A DNA stretch of 64,000 bases. Origin: Chitinophaga pinensis. Lineage in GTDB: Bacteria > Bacteroidota > Bacteroidia > Flavobacteriales_D > Crocinitomicaceae. Location: contig CAMDNE010000004.1 of the NCBI GenBank assembly GCA_945902745.1, positions 1 to 64,000 on the forward strand. Reading direction: 5' to 3'. This document shows, in pieces, positions 1 to 7,318 of this stretch. The notes beneath the pieces are model-generated. The model was not told the DNA's origin and did not search any database. It saw nothing but the letters and a program-made list of their open reading frames with translations. Position 1 is the first letter of the stretch; every line of letters begins with the position of its first letter. The position numbers and the translations under genes are program-made.

Positions 1-185
1 AGCAATTCGAATTTTTCTTCAAATTCATCCATCAACCGTTCTTCACCTGTTACAGTTATTTCATTTCCGCGTGCGGTAATTTGTAATGTTGGGAAGAAAC
101 TTTTCAGGTGTTTCAGGTTAGAATTGTTCACTCCGAACAGTTCTACAGGATTTATTCCACTTATTTCAATTTTTTTCTCTTGCAA
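1..185 (-). CDS. phoH: PhoH-like ATPase, N-terminal fragment (runs off the window)
   Basis: Only the first 61 codons are present; the gene continues beyond the left edge. The reverse strand translates to a PhoH-family N-terminus of the Bacteroidota type, including NPVELFGVNNSNLKHL and later TARGNEITVTGEE. PhoH proteins are cytoplasmic P-loop ATPases linked to RNA metabolism; the ATPase core lies outside the window. The reading frame is closed by a TAG four codons upstream, and the only plausible initiator is TTG at 185, an uncommon start. The gene diverges from the SAM hydrolase gene, sharing a 105-bp upstream region. The family call rests on the N-terminal motif alone. Confidence 0.7.
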   Translation of the reverse strand, partial: MQEKKIEISGINPVELFGVNNSNLKHLKSFFPTLQITARGNEITVTGEERLMDEFEEKFEL

Positions 186-206
186 TCTGACTATTTTCTA
201 GATGAT

Positions 207-240
207 TTGACAAAAATTACACCGATTAACCTTATTTTTG
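207..240 (+). promoter_or_regulatory. Bacteroidota-type promoter for the SAM hydrolase gene
   Basis: TTG at 207-209 and an exact TAnnTTTG -7 element (TATTTTTG, 233-240) lie 23 bp apart, within the spacing accepted for the primary sigma factor of this phylum. The predicted transcript would start near 245, about 45 nt before the ATG at 291. Confidence 0.6.
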
Positions 241-290
241 GTTCAAAATTAGAAAATTATTCGGCTCATCAAACGACCGAAAGAACGGAT

Positions 291-1148
291 ATGCAAATAA
301 TTACATTAACAACAGATATGGGAGTGCGCGATCATTACGTCGCAGCAATCAAAGGAGCCGTTTTAAAAAGCTGCCCATCTGCCGTTATTATTGATGTTTC
401 GCATACTGTTAAACCATTTGATGTTGCCGAAGCGGCCTTTTATATCTCCTCTTGCTTTGAAGAATTTCCTGAAGGAACAGTTCATGTTGTAGGAGTTGAT
501 AGTGAACCAATGGTCAACTTTAGTGGTTCCGAAGGATCTTTTCCATCTGTTTTAGTTTTTAAAGGACATTATTTCATATCAAATGACAACGGTTTTTTTG
601 GTGCATTCTTAAAAGATGAACAGCCAGATCAATTTTATCGCTTAGACGATGTGCTTTCACGCATGGACTTATTTAAATTTCCAACAAAAAACATGTTAGT
701 TCCAGCTGCTTGTAGAATTATGAATGGGGATAAAATTGAAACATTTGCTACGACTTTTGCATCATACAAAAAAGCATTTGCTCAAACAGCCGTTATAGAA
801 ACCAATTTGATAAAAGGAAATGTCATACACATTGATAATTACGGGAATTTAATTACAAATGTTCATGAATCCTTGTTTGAGCGTTTTGGAAAAGATTCAC
901 CTTTCATTATCTATTATAGAAACAAAGATTACCACATTGATGTTATTTCTGCCACTTATAACTCTGTACCGAATGGAGAACGTGTTGCTATTTTCAATAA
1001 CAATGGATTATTAGAAATTGCAATTAACAGAGGCGCAAATTTAAGCAACGGTGGAGCAGAAAAACTATTTGGCGTTAGAATCGGTGATGTAATTCGAATA
1101 GAATTTACACCTCGAGGCTCACGAGAAACACTTGATTCTTTATTCTAA
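291..1148 (+). CDS. SAM hydroxide adenosyltransferase (DUF62 family)
   Basis: The protein has 285 residues when started at ATG 291, where it opens directly with the family motif LTTDMGVRDHYV. Upstream in-frame starts would precede the promoter and add unrelated sequence. Family members split S-adenosylmethionine with water into adenosine and methionine in the cytoplasm. Visible support includes the N-terminal Asp-rich motif, the central SNDNGFFGAF stretch and the C-terminal HIDNYGNLITNV block, which together span the N- and C-terminal DUF62 domains. The stop codon overlaps the start of the following ABM gene (TAATG), so the two are probably translated together. The physiological role of this hydrolysis is not established. 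Confidence 0.85.
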   Translation: MQIITLTTDMGVRDHYVAAIKGAVLKSCPSAVIIDVSHTVKPFDVAEAAFYISSCFEEFPEGTVHVVGVDSEPMVNFSGSEGSFPSVLVFKGHYFISNDNGFFGAFLKDEQPDQFYRLDDVLSRMDLFKFPTKNMLVPAACRIMNGDKIETFATTFASYKKAFAQTAVIETNLIKGNVIHIDNYGNLITNVHESLFERFGKDSPFIIYYRNKDYHIDVISATYNSVPNGERVAIFNNNGLLEIAINRGANLSNGGAEKLFGVRIGDVIRIEFTPRGSRETLDSLF

Positions 1149-1456
1149 TGCTCATTCGAATAGTACAACTTCACTTTCAAGAAGATAAAATTGCTGATTT
1201 TTTAGCCTTTTTTGAAACTGTTAAAGAGAAAGTAAACGGTTTTCCTGGTTGTTTAGGGATGAAATTGTTAAGAGATCTTGATACGCCAACAATTGTAATG
1301 ACGTATAGTCATTGGGAGAATGAAACAGCATTAGAAAATTACCGTACATCTGAAACATTTGGTCAAATATGGCCGAAAATAAAGCCTTGGTTTGCAGGAA
1401 AACCACAAGCATGGAGTGTGACTGAACACTTCAACGGCTTTGAAATCAAGCATTAA
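1148..1456 (+). CDS. Antibiotic biosynthesis monooxygenase (ABM) domain protein
   Basis: A 102-residue single-domain protein of the dimeric alpha/beta ABM fold. It shows the typical order of an N-terminal strand (IRIVQLHFQEDKI), a helix ending in FPGCLGMKLLRD, and the segment YSHWENETALENYRTSETF, in which the conserved aromatic and HWEN/E positions of the family can be recognised. Such small proteins act as quinol- or heme-related oxygenases, or have no proven activity, so the substrate cannot be deduced. The ATG overlaps the stop of the SAM hydrolase gene by one base, which indicates translational coupling. No terminator hairpin follows directly. Confidence 0.75.
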   Translation: MLIRIVQLHFQEDKIADFLAFFETVKEKVNGFPGCLGMKLLRDLDTPTIVMTYSHWENETALENYRTSETFGQIWPKIKPWFAGKPQAWSVTEHFNGFEIKH

Positions 1457-1492
1457 AAAATAAAAAATCCGCATTTTTTTTCTGAAATAATT

Positions 1493-1521
1493 TTGCTGTT
1501 TCAAATTATAATATAACTTTA
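1493..1521 (+). promoter_or_regulatory. Probable promoter of the cold-shock gene
   Basis: TTG at 1493-1495 is followed after 18 bp by TAACTTTA (1514-1521), one mismatch from TAnnTTTG. The ATG lies 26 nt further on. This is a short leader compared with the long structured cold-shock leaders of enterobacteria. Confidence 0.45.
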
Positions 1522-1547
1522 CTTGAAAACTAACTAATCAAAGAGTA

Positions 1548-1739
1548 ATGAGTAAAGGAGTTGTAAAGTTCTTTAATGACACCAAAGGATTTGGTTTTAT
1601 TACAGATTCAGAATCAAACAAAGAGTATTTTGTGCATGTTTCAGGTTTAATTGACAAGATTAAAGAAAATGACGAAGTAGAATTTGACCTTGAAGAAGGT
1701 AAAAAAGGATTGAATGCCATGAATGTGAAATTAGCTTAA
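1548..1739 (+). CDS. CspA-family cold-shock protein
   Basis: A 63-residue protein consisting of one cold-shock domain, the usual size for the family. RNP1 is visible as KGFGFI at residues 13-18 and RNP2 as YFVHV at 27-31. These surface aromatic residues bind single-stranded RNA or DNA, and the protein probably acts as an RNA chaperone. The gene stands alone: it has its own promoter-like element upstream and a strong hairpin terminator 26 bp after the stop. Which of the several csp paralogues typical of the phylum this is cannot be decided here. Confidence 0.9.
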   Translation: MSKGVVKFFNDTKGFGFITDSESNKEYFVHVSGLIDKIKENDEVEFDLEEGKKGLNAMNVKLA

Positions 1740-1765
1740 CTAATATATTTCATCAATTAATTCTT

Positions 1766-1799
1766 AAAAGTCTCGTTGAACATTCAACGAGACTTTTTT
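1766..1799 (+). terminator. Intrinsic terminator after the cold-shock gene
   Basis: A perfect stem (AAGTCTCGTTGAA against its complement, extended by A-T pairs) with a very short loop is followed by six T. The A-run on the left makes it potentially bidirectional. It directly abuts the palindrome at 1796-1847. Confidence 0.85.
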
Positions 1800-1847
1800 G
1801 TTGGGACGTATAGGCGAATTGCAATTCCCTTATACGTCCCAACAAAA
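1796..1847. repeat. 52-nt near-perfect palindrome
   Basis: The outer arms are 17-bp perfect inverted repeats (1796-1812 and 1831-1847, core TTGGGACGTATA). The 18-nt centre is itself almost palindromic around GAATTGCAATTC. It overlaps the T-run of the preceding terminator and lies in a non-coding gap, so a REP-like dispersed element is likelier than a gene-specific operator. Confidence 0.7.
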
Positions 1848-1886
1848 CCTTTTAATCAATAATACACCATCAGCACTAAATCCGTA

Positions 1887-1916
1887 TTGGTGATTCAAAA
1901 GGAAATCTTAAATTTG
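1887..1916 (+). promoter_or_regulatory. Promoter of the gldF-gldG operon
   Basis: TTG (1887-1889), 19 bp, then an exact -7 element TAAATTTG (1909-1916). The spacing matches the phylum consensus, and the ATG of gldF follows 23 nt later. This is the cleanest two-part promoter in the window. Confidence 0.65.
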
Positions 1917-1939
1917 ACTCGTTAACAAACTATTTTTTA

Positions 1940-2671
1940 ATGAGAGCACTTTATTTCAAAGAAATAAAAAGTTTCCTAGGTTCAATCATTGGGTATATTT
2001 TTATACTCATTTACTTGATTGCTTCGGGATTGTTTCACTGGGTTATTTCCTACAACACCAACCTTTTAGAAGGAACAGAAGCAGATTTAATTCCTTTTTT
2101 CAACTTATCTCCAGTCATCTTTTTAATTCTAATTCCAGCAATCACGATGCGCTCAATCGCAGAAGAACGCAGAACTGGAACAATTGAATTATTGTTTACA
2201 CGACCAATTTCAGATTTAAAAATCCTCCTTGCTAAATATTTCGCAGGTGTTACACTCTTAATTATAGCACTTATTCCAACGCTTATCTATTATATTTCCA
2301 TGTATTATCTTGGAAGTCCAGTTGGTGTGATTGACGGAGGCGCAACATTTACATCCTACATAGGATTGATTTTGCTTGGTTCTACTTTTGTTGCCATCGG
2401 AATTTTTGCTTCTTCATTGACAAGTAGTCAAATTGTTGCGTTCATCCTTTCCATGTTCCTATGTTGGATCTTTTTCGATGGATTCAAACTATTAGGCTCA
2501 TTTAATTTAATGGGCAAATTCGATTATGTTATTCAATACACGAGTCTTTCTTATCATTACGATGCGATTAAAAGAGGAGTGATTGATACAAGTGATTTAG
2601 TCTATTTCTTTTCAATCATCGGGTTATTCATTTTTGCTGCTTTAACAGTTATTAAAACATTAAAAAAATAA
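1940..2671 (+). CDS. gldF: Gliding-motility ABC transporter permease GldF
   Basis: A 243-residue ABC-2-type membrane protein with about six hydrophobic segments. The cytoplasmic motif AEERRTGTIELLFTRPIS between the second and third segments is typical of the GldF/NosY-type permease family. In gliding flavobacteria GldF works with GldG and the ATPase GldA; gldA is not in this window. The adjoining gldG gene starts 3 bp after the gldF stop, so the pair is an operon driven by the promoter at 1887-1916. Length and order agree with the known gldF-gldG arrangement. Whether this organism actually glides cannot be told from the sequence. Confidence 0.9.
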   Translation: MRALYFKEIKSFLGSIIGYIFILIYLIASGLFHWVISYNTNLLEGTEADLIPFFNLSPVIFLILIPAITMRSIAEERRTGTIELLFTRPISDLKILLAKYFAGVTLLIIALIPTLIYYISMYYLGSPVGVIDGGATFTSYIGLILLGSTFVAIGIFASSLTSSQIVAFILSMFLCWIFFDGFKLLGSFNLMGKFDYVIQYTSLSYHYDAIKRGVIDTSDLVYFFSIIGLFIFAALTVIKTLKK

Positions 2672-2674
2672 GTC

Positions 2675-4459
2675 ATGGCAACAAAGAAAAAATTCACGAA
2701 AGGCATTTTCAATTGGTCCTTCCTTGCAATTGTTGCGGTAGGAATAATTTTAATTAACATCATCAGTTCGTTTTTATATAAACGCGTCGACATGACTGAA
2801 GACAAGCGTTTTTCCCTTACAGAAGGAACAATTGCATTTTTAGAAAATAAAGACAATTTCAAAAACCGTTTGAGTTTAAAGATTTATTTAGACGGTGTTT
2901 TACCTGCTGAATTAAAGCATTTTAAAAATGCTATTGAGGATAAACTAAAAGAATTCAAACAATATGCTGGAGATAGAATAGAATATACTTTTATCAATCC
3001 AAATGTCGGTTCAGAAGGAGATCAACAATTATTATTTGAATCAATTTATGGCAAAGGAAAAGGCATTATCCCGATGGATATTGTTTATATGAAAGATGGC
3101 TCTCAAAGTCAAATGTTAGTTTGGCCAGGAGCAGTAATTGACTATGGCGGATCAACAGTTCAAACAATTCAATTTCTGCCAGGCACGCCTCCAGGTAAAC
3201 CATATAGTTTAGATGGTTTAACAGATATGATTCAAAACTCTATCAATAATTTAGAGTATATATTGATAAGTTCATTGCGTCGTGCAACACAAGAAAACAA
3301 ACCTCGAATTGGCTTTCTACAAGGACATGGAGAATTGACTTTTGCACAAACTCAGCGCGCACGCTCATTAATCGCTCCTTATTTCGCCATTGCAGATGTA
3401 TTAATAAATGATTCACTCGCTGCTTTAGACAATATTGATGGATTAGTGATCGCACATCCAACTCAAAAATTCAACGATAAAGAATTATACATTATAGATC
3501 AATTTGTAATGCGGGGAGGAAGGTTAATGTGTTTTCTGGATGCATTAGCATTGAACGAAGATACTTTGAATGCAAATGGTTCAACCCATACTACTCGCAA
3601 TGAAACTGGGCTTGAAGGCATGTTATTCGATTATGGTTTGAGTTTAACAGCAAACTATGTTGTGGATGCCCGATGTGCGCCGAAAGCTGTCCCGTTTGCA
3701 AAACAATCTTTGATTCCTTGGTTCTTCCATGTATTAGCAACACCAACAAAACATCCTATTTCAAGAAATTTAGAACCTGTTTCGCTGAAATATGCGAATG
3801 AAATTCAATTTGTTGGCAACAGTAAAAATAAATTAACGCCAATACTAACGTCTTCTACTAATTCAAATGTTACTGGATTAGCTCCACTTGTAAGTTTGGC
3901 TATGCCGCTGAATTATGGAAAAAATCCTGAGTTAATTGCAAATCCATCATCGGATTTAAACAAGCGTTGTTTAGCGGGATTAACAGAAGGAAGATTTGAA
4001 TCGCATTATAAGAACAGAATAGTTGAAGAGTTCATTAACAATCCTTCAATTCATTACTTGGAAAAAAGTAGTAAAGAAGGAAAAGTTTTATTGATTGGAA
4101 ATGGCCGTTTTATTGCGAATTCATACGATTCAATGCCTTCCAAAGATGGTAAAGCCTATATGTATCGTCCTACTGAAGCAAATGATTTGCGCATGGATCC
4201 AGAATTAGCTCAAATTGGCGTTCCAATTTATTTCGGAAACCAAGAGTTTTTTCAAAATACGGTTGATTATATGTTAGGTGATAATTCTGTTTTAGATATT
4301 CGTAGTAGACAAATTGACATTCATGCCATTGACAAAGAAAAAATTAAAGCTGATGCAGGATTCTACAAAATCATGAACCTTCTTTTACCTGTTGCAATTG
4401 TGTTATTATTTGCGCTAATCATGGGATATATTAGAAAACGTAAATACGCTAAAAGATAA
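2675..4459 (+). CDS. gldG: Gliding-motility ABC transporter auxiliary protein GldG
   Basis: A 594-residue protein with one transmembrane segment near residues 15-35, a large periplasmic region, and a second membrane segment close to the C-terminus (about 569-586) followed by the basic tail RKRKYAKR. The periplasmic part carries the GldG/ABC_transp_aux signatures around GFLQGHGELTF and DQFVMRGGRLMCFLDAL. GldG associates with the GldF permease. The gene lies 3 bp after gldF and 7 bp before the DUF4340-like gene, so all three are probably co-transcribed. Its length is close to that of other GldG proteins and no frame disruption is seen. Confidence 0.9.
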   Translation: MATKKKFTKGIFNWSFLAIVAVGIILINIISSFLYKRVDMTEDKRFSLTEGTIAFLENKDNFKNRLSLKIYLDGVLPAELKHFKNAIEDKLKEFKQYAGDRIEYTFINPNVGSEGDQQLLFESIYGKGKGIIPMDIVYMKDGSQSQMLVWPGAVIDYGGSTVQTIQFLPGTPPGKPYSLDGLTDMIQNSINNLEYILISSLRRATQENKPRIGFLQGHGELTFAQTQRARSLIAPYFAIADVLINDSLAALDNIDGLVIAHPTQKFNDKELYIIDQFVMRGGRLMCFLDALALNEDTLNANGSTHTTRNETGLEGMLFDYGLSLTANYVVDARCAPKAVPFAKQSLIPWFFHVLATPTKHPISRNLEPVSLKYANEIQFVGNSKNKLTPILTSSTNSNVTGLAPLVSLAMPLNYGKNPELIANPSSDLNKRCLAGLTEGRFESHYKNRIVEEFINNPSIHYLEKSSKEGKVLLIGNGRFIANSYDSMPSKDGKAYMYRPTEANDLRMDPELAQIGVPIYFGNQEFFQNTVDYMLGDNSVLDIRSRQIDIHAIDKEKIKADAGFYKIMNLLLPVAIVLLFALIMGYIRKRKYAKR

Positions 4460-4466
4460 ATAAATC

Positions 4467-5501
4467 ATGAAGAAAATTATCATACTTGTTTTAGCAGTAG
4501 GAATTATTATATTCCTTGGATGGTATACATTCGGTTTAATGAAAACTGAAGGTAAATCTGATAAAGAATTAATTGAATTCAGCATTGCCGATACCTCAAC
4601 AGTTGATAAAGTCATTATAACTGATGCATTTTCGAACACTATTGAAATTATTCGTGATGGCAAAACATGGACAGACATAGAAGGTGGTTGCATTGCCCAA
4701 ACAAACGTAAATTTCATACTTGAAACATTTAAAAACATTGAATTCAAAGGTTATTTGTCAGATAATTCTCATGCACAATTCACTAAATTAATGTCATCAC
4801 AACATACTAAAGTGGAGATTTTTCAAAATGGTGAATGGCTAAAAACTTGGTATATCGGACCTTCAGCTCAAGACCATTATGGTCAAATAATGCTTCTGGA
4901 TTCCAAAGAAGGAGGTAAAAGTGATATCCCTGTTATGATGAAAGTAAAAGGAGAATCCGGAATCATTGAGCCACGGTTTTTTGCAGATAAAAGAAAATGG
5001 ATGTGTACCAATATTTTTGCTGTCCCTTTAGAACGAATATCTAAAGTGGAGGTGAAATATTTTCAGGAGCCAATTCGCAGTTTTACCGTTACGAAAAAGG
5101 GAAATACAATGGCCGTTTTTCAACAAGGTAGAAAATTAAACAATGTTGATCCTAAAAAAATCTACCTGTACCTGCAGAATTACAAGAAAATTCATTTTGA
5201 CATCGCAAACTACGAACTATCTGAAAAACAAATTGATAGTTTGAAAAGAACAACTCCTTTTTCAACAATTTCATTAAAAGAAACTTCAGGGAAAGTAACG
5301 AAATTACGCTTGTTTCCAATTAAATCTAATTTTGAGGAGACCACTGAATTTGGTGATTTAGTGGACATTGACCAAAACAAATTTTGGTGTGAGTTACAAA
5401 GCGGTCAAGTTGTGAAATGTCAATTTTTTGTTTTCAACCCTTTGCTTTTAGGTCATATTTATTTTCCTATGGATCTTGGCAGTATGGGTAAGAAGAAGTA
5501 A
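4467..5501 (+). CDS. DUF4340-like membrane-anchored protein downstream of gldFG
   Basis: The 344-residue protein has an N-terminal hydrophobic segment (about 3-23) acting as signal anchor, then a mostly beta-type periplasmic region. The phrases KVIITDAFSNTIEIIRDGKTWTD and FFADKRKWMCTNIFAVPLERISKVEV resemble the repeated units of the DUF4340 family, in which side chains are scored along a substrate-free scaffold of unknown role. DUF4340 proteins often accompany Gldg-type ABC systems in other phyla, so the position 7 bp after gldG supports a function with the transporter. I do not recognise a gld or spr gene here, and the DUF assignment is tentative. Confidence 0.6.
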   Translation: MKKIIILVLAVGIIIFLGWYTFGLMKTEGKSDKELIEFSIADTSTVDKVIITDAFSNTIEIIRDGKTWTDIEGGCIAQTNVNFILETFKNIEFKGYLSDNSHAQFTKLMSSQHTKVEIFQNGEWLKTWYIGPSAQDHYGQIMLLDSKEGGKSDIPVMMKVKGESGIIEPRFFADKRKWMCTNIFAVPLERISKVEVKYFQEPIRSFTVTKKGNTMAVFQQGRKLNNVDPKKIYLYLQNYKKIHFDIANYELSEKQIDSLKRTTPFSTISLKETSGKVTKLRLFPIKSNFEETTEFGDLVDIDQNKFWCELQSGQVVKCQFFVFNPLLLGHIYFPMDLGSMGKKK

Positions 5502-5611
5502 GTTCTCTAGTCATTTTGGGTTAATTATGATATTGCTATTAATCCTTTGAATTGTTAATAAAAAAATAAAAAAAAGACTGTTTAACGTGTAAATTTATAA
5601 GAAGGCTTTAA

Positions 5612-5619
5612 TAGCTTTG
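5612..5619 (+). promoter_or_regulatory. -7 promoter element upstream of dnaN
   Basis: Exact TAnnTTTG match (TAGCTTTG), 17 nt before the ATG. No convincing TTG element is seen at the usual distance upstream. Confidence 0.4.
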
Positions 5620-5636
5620 ATACAAATTATTTCGCA

Positions 5637-6755
5637 ATGAATTTTATTATTTCAAGTACCACTTTACTGAAGCATTTACAGAACATTTCTGGTGTTTTAA
5701 GTACAAGTAACTCTTTACCAATTTTAGATAATTTTCTATTTGAAATTATTGGTAATCAACTAACTGTGTCAGCATCTGACTTAGAAACAACAATGAGAAC
5801 TTCTTTTCCTGTTGAAGCAAATGAGGAAGGAAAAATTGCTATTCCAGCAAAATTGCTTTTGGATGTTTTAAAAAATTTACCGGATCAACCGTGTACTTTT
5901 TTGGTAGACAAAACAAACTATTCAGTTGAGATTGCATACGATAACGGTAAATCTAAGATGGTTGGATATAATGGGGATGATTTCCCTAGAGTTCCAACAA
6001 TTGAAAAAAGCAGTAAAATAAATGTTGCAGGTGAATTAATTTCAAAGGCAATCAACAAAACATTATTTGCTACTGGAAATGATGATTTACGACCTGTAAT
6101 GAGTGGTGTTTTTTGTCAGTTTAGTCCACAAGACATAACTTTTGTTGCAACTGACGCACATAAATTGGTTCGTTATAGAAGAACTGATTCTAAAGCAACA
6201 GGAAGTTCATCATTTATTCTTCCAAAAAAACCATTGAATTTATTGAAATCAAATTTGCATGGTGATGAAGATGTTGAATTGGAATATAATGAGTCTAATG
6301 CGATTTTCTCTTTTAAGGATATCGTTTTAGTATGTCGTTTGATTGATGGGAAATATCCAAATTATGAGGCTGTTATTCCAAAAGAGAATCCGAATGTTTT
6401 AACAATTGACCGTGCTCAATTCTTGAGTTCTATCAAACGTGTTTCAATTTTCGCAAATAAAACAACACACCAAATTAAATTGAAATTAGCAGGATCTGAA
6501 TTATCACTTTCGGCTGAAGATTTAGATTTCAATAACGAAGCAAATGAGCGATTGACATGTAATTACGATGGTGATGACATGGAAATTGGTTTCAATTCTC
6601 GTTTCTTGATGGAAATGTTGAACAACCTAGATACAACAGAAGTTCGCCTAGAAATGAGCGAACCTTCAAGAGCTGGTTTATTAATGCCGGCTGTCAATGA
6701 TAATAAAGATGAAGATGTTCTAATGTTGGTTATGCCAGTTATGTTGAACAGATAA
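5637..6755 (+). CDS. dnaN: DNA polymerase III subunit beta (sliding clamp)
   Basis: A 372-residue protein aligned over its full length with bacterial beta clamps: three similar domains of about 120 residues, an N-terminus of the MNFIISSTTLLKHL type, and the C-terminal VMLVMPVML motif that lines the clamp-binding pocket. The homodimeric ring tethers the replicative polymerase to DNA. Here dnaN is not next to dnaA or recF; it stands alone between the gldFG operon and convergent comEC, with its own -7 element and terminator. The sequence is intact. Confidence 0.95.
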   Translation: MNFIISSTTLLKHLQNISGVLSTSNSLPILDNFLFEIIGNQLTVSASDLETTMRTSFPVEANEEGKIAIPAKLLLDVLKNLPDQPCTFLVDKTNYSVEIAYDNGKSKMVGYNGDDFPRVPTIEKSSKINVAGELISKAINKTLFATGNDDLRPVMSGVFCQFSPQDITFVATDAHKLVRYRRTDSKATGSSSFILPKKPLNLLKSNLHGDEDVELEYNESNAIFSFKDIVLVCRLIDGKYPNYEAVIPKENPNVLTIDRAQFLSSIKRVSIFANKTTHQIKLKLAGSELSLSAEDLDFNNEANERLTCNYDGDDMEIGFNSRFLMEMLNNLDTTEVRLEMSEPSRAGLLMPAVNDNKDEDVLMLVMPVMLNR

Positions 6756-6772
6756 AAAAAATATTTATTTTT

Positions 6773-6807
6773 AAAAAATCCATTTATCCCTGATGAATGG
6801 ATTTTTT
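6773..6807 (+). terminator. Intrinsic terminator of dnaN
   Basis: A 12-bp stem AAAAAATCCATT (6773-6784) pairs with 6796-6807 across an 11-nt loop and ends in eight T, 17 nt past the stop codon. Confidence 0.8.
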
Positions 6808-7318
6808 TTGAGCTAATTTTATATTTTATCCATATCATCGGGAATTACTTAGAAGAAATAAAAATCAAGAATATTAGACAATCATTGGTTGTTTAAATGT
6901 TAAATAGAACTATTAATTGAGTTAACTAACGGTTTAATTATATAAGGTTCGACATATTGCGACCGCGCAGCAGAGCTGAAGGCAATTCGCGAATTCGAAA
7001 ACTAAACTTCATTTTTTGTTATAGGGTATATTTCATTCAGATTAAAATAATATTTCATTTTAATGAAGTATACAGTGCAAAATAACTGTTAGTTTTTACA
7101 AAAAACTCGTTTCAATATATTTGCCTGAAATAAATAGATCAATTTGCTCTTATTATAAATATTTTTTTCACTTGTCCCTCTGTATCTTAATAAAAATGGA
7201 CTTTCTACGTAATATAGCGAAGTTGCAATTTTGCAATATTTATGTACTCGATATTATCGCACATTTATAAAAAAACTGAGAAATTATAAGGATATTCAAG
7301 ATGGTTAGCGAATCCGAG
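6808..7318. other. Non-coding gap between dnaN and comEC
   Basis: No convincing gene or RNA was seen. The stretch near 6949-7000 is richer in G+C than its surroundings and holds the 12-bp palindrome AATTCGCGAATT (6984-6995). An exact -7 element TATATTTG occurs on the + strand at 7116-7123 with no gene downstream on that strand. The length is unusual for convergent genes, so a decayed gene or a small RNA cannot be excluded. Confidence 0.4.

Noticed and set aside
108-290. Longer reading frame upstream of the SAM hydrolase ATG
   Set aside because: It runs through phoH's start and the promoter; the family motif begins at ATG 291.
6949-7000. GC-richer stretch after dnaN as an RNA gene
   Set aside because: No stable cloverleaf or known RNA pattern could be drawn, only a 12-bp palindrome.
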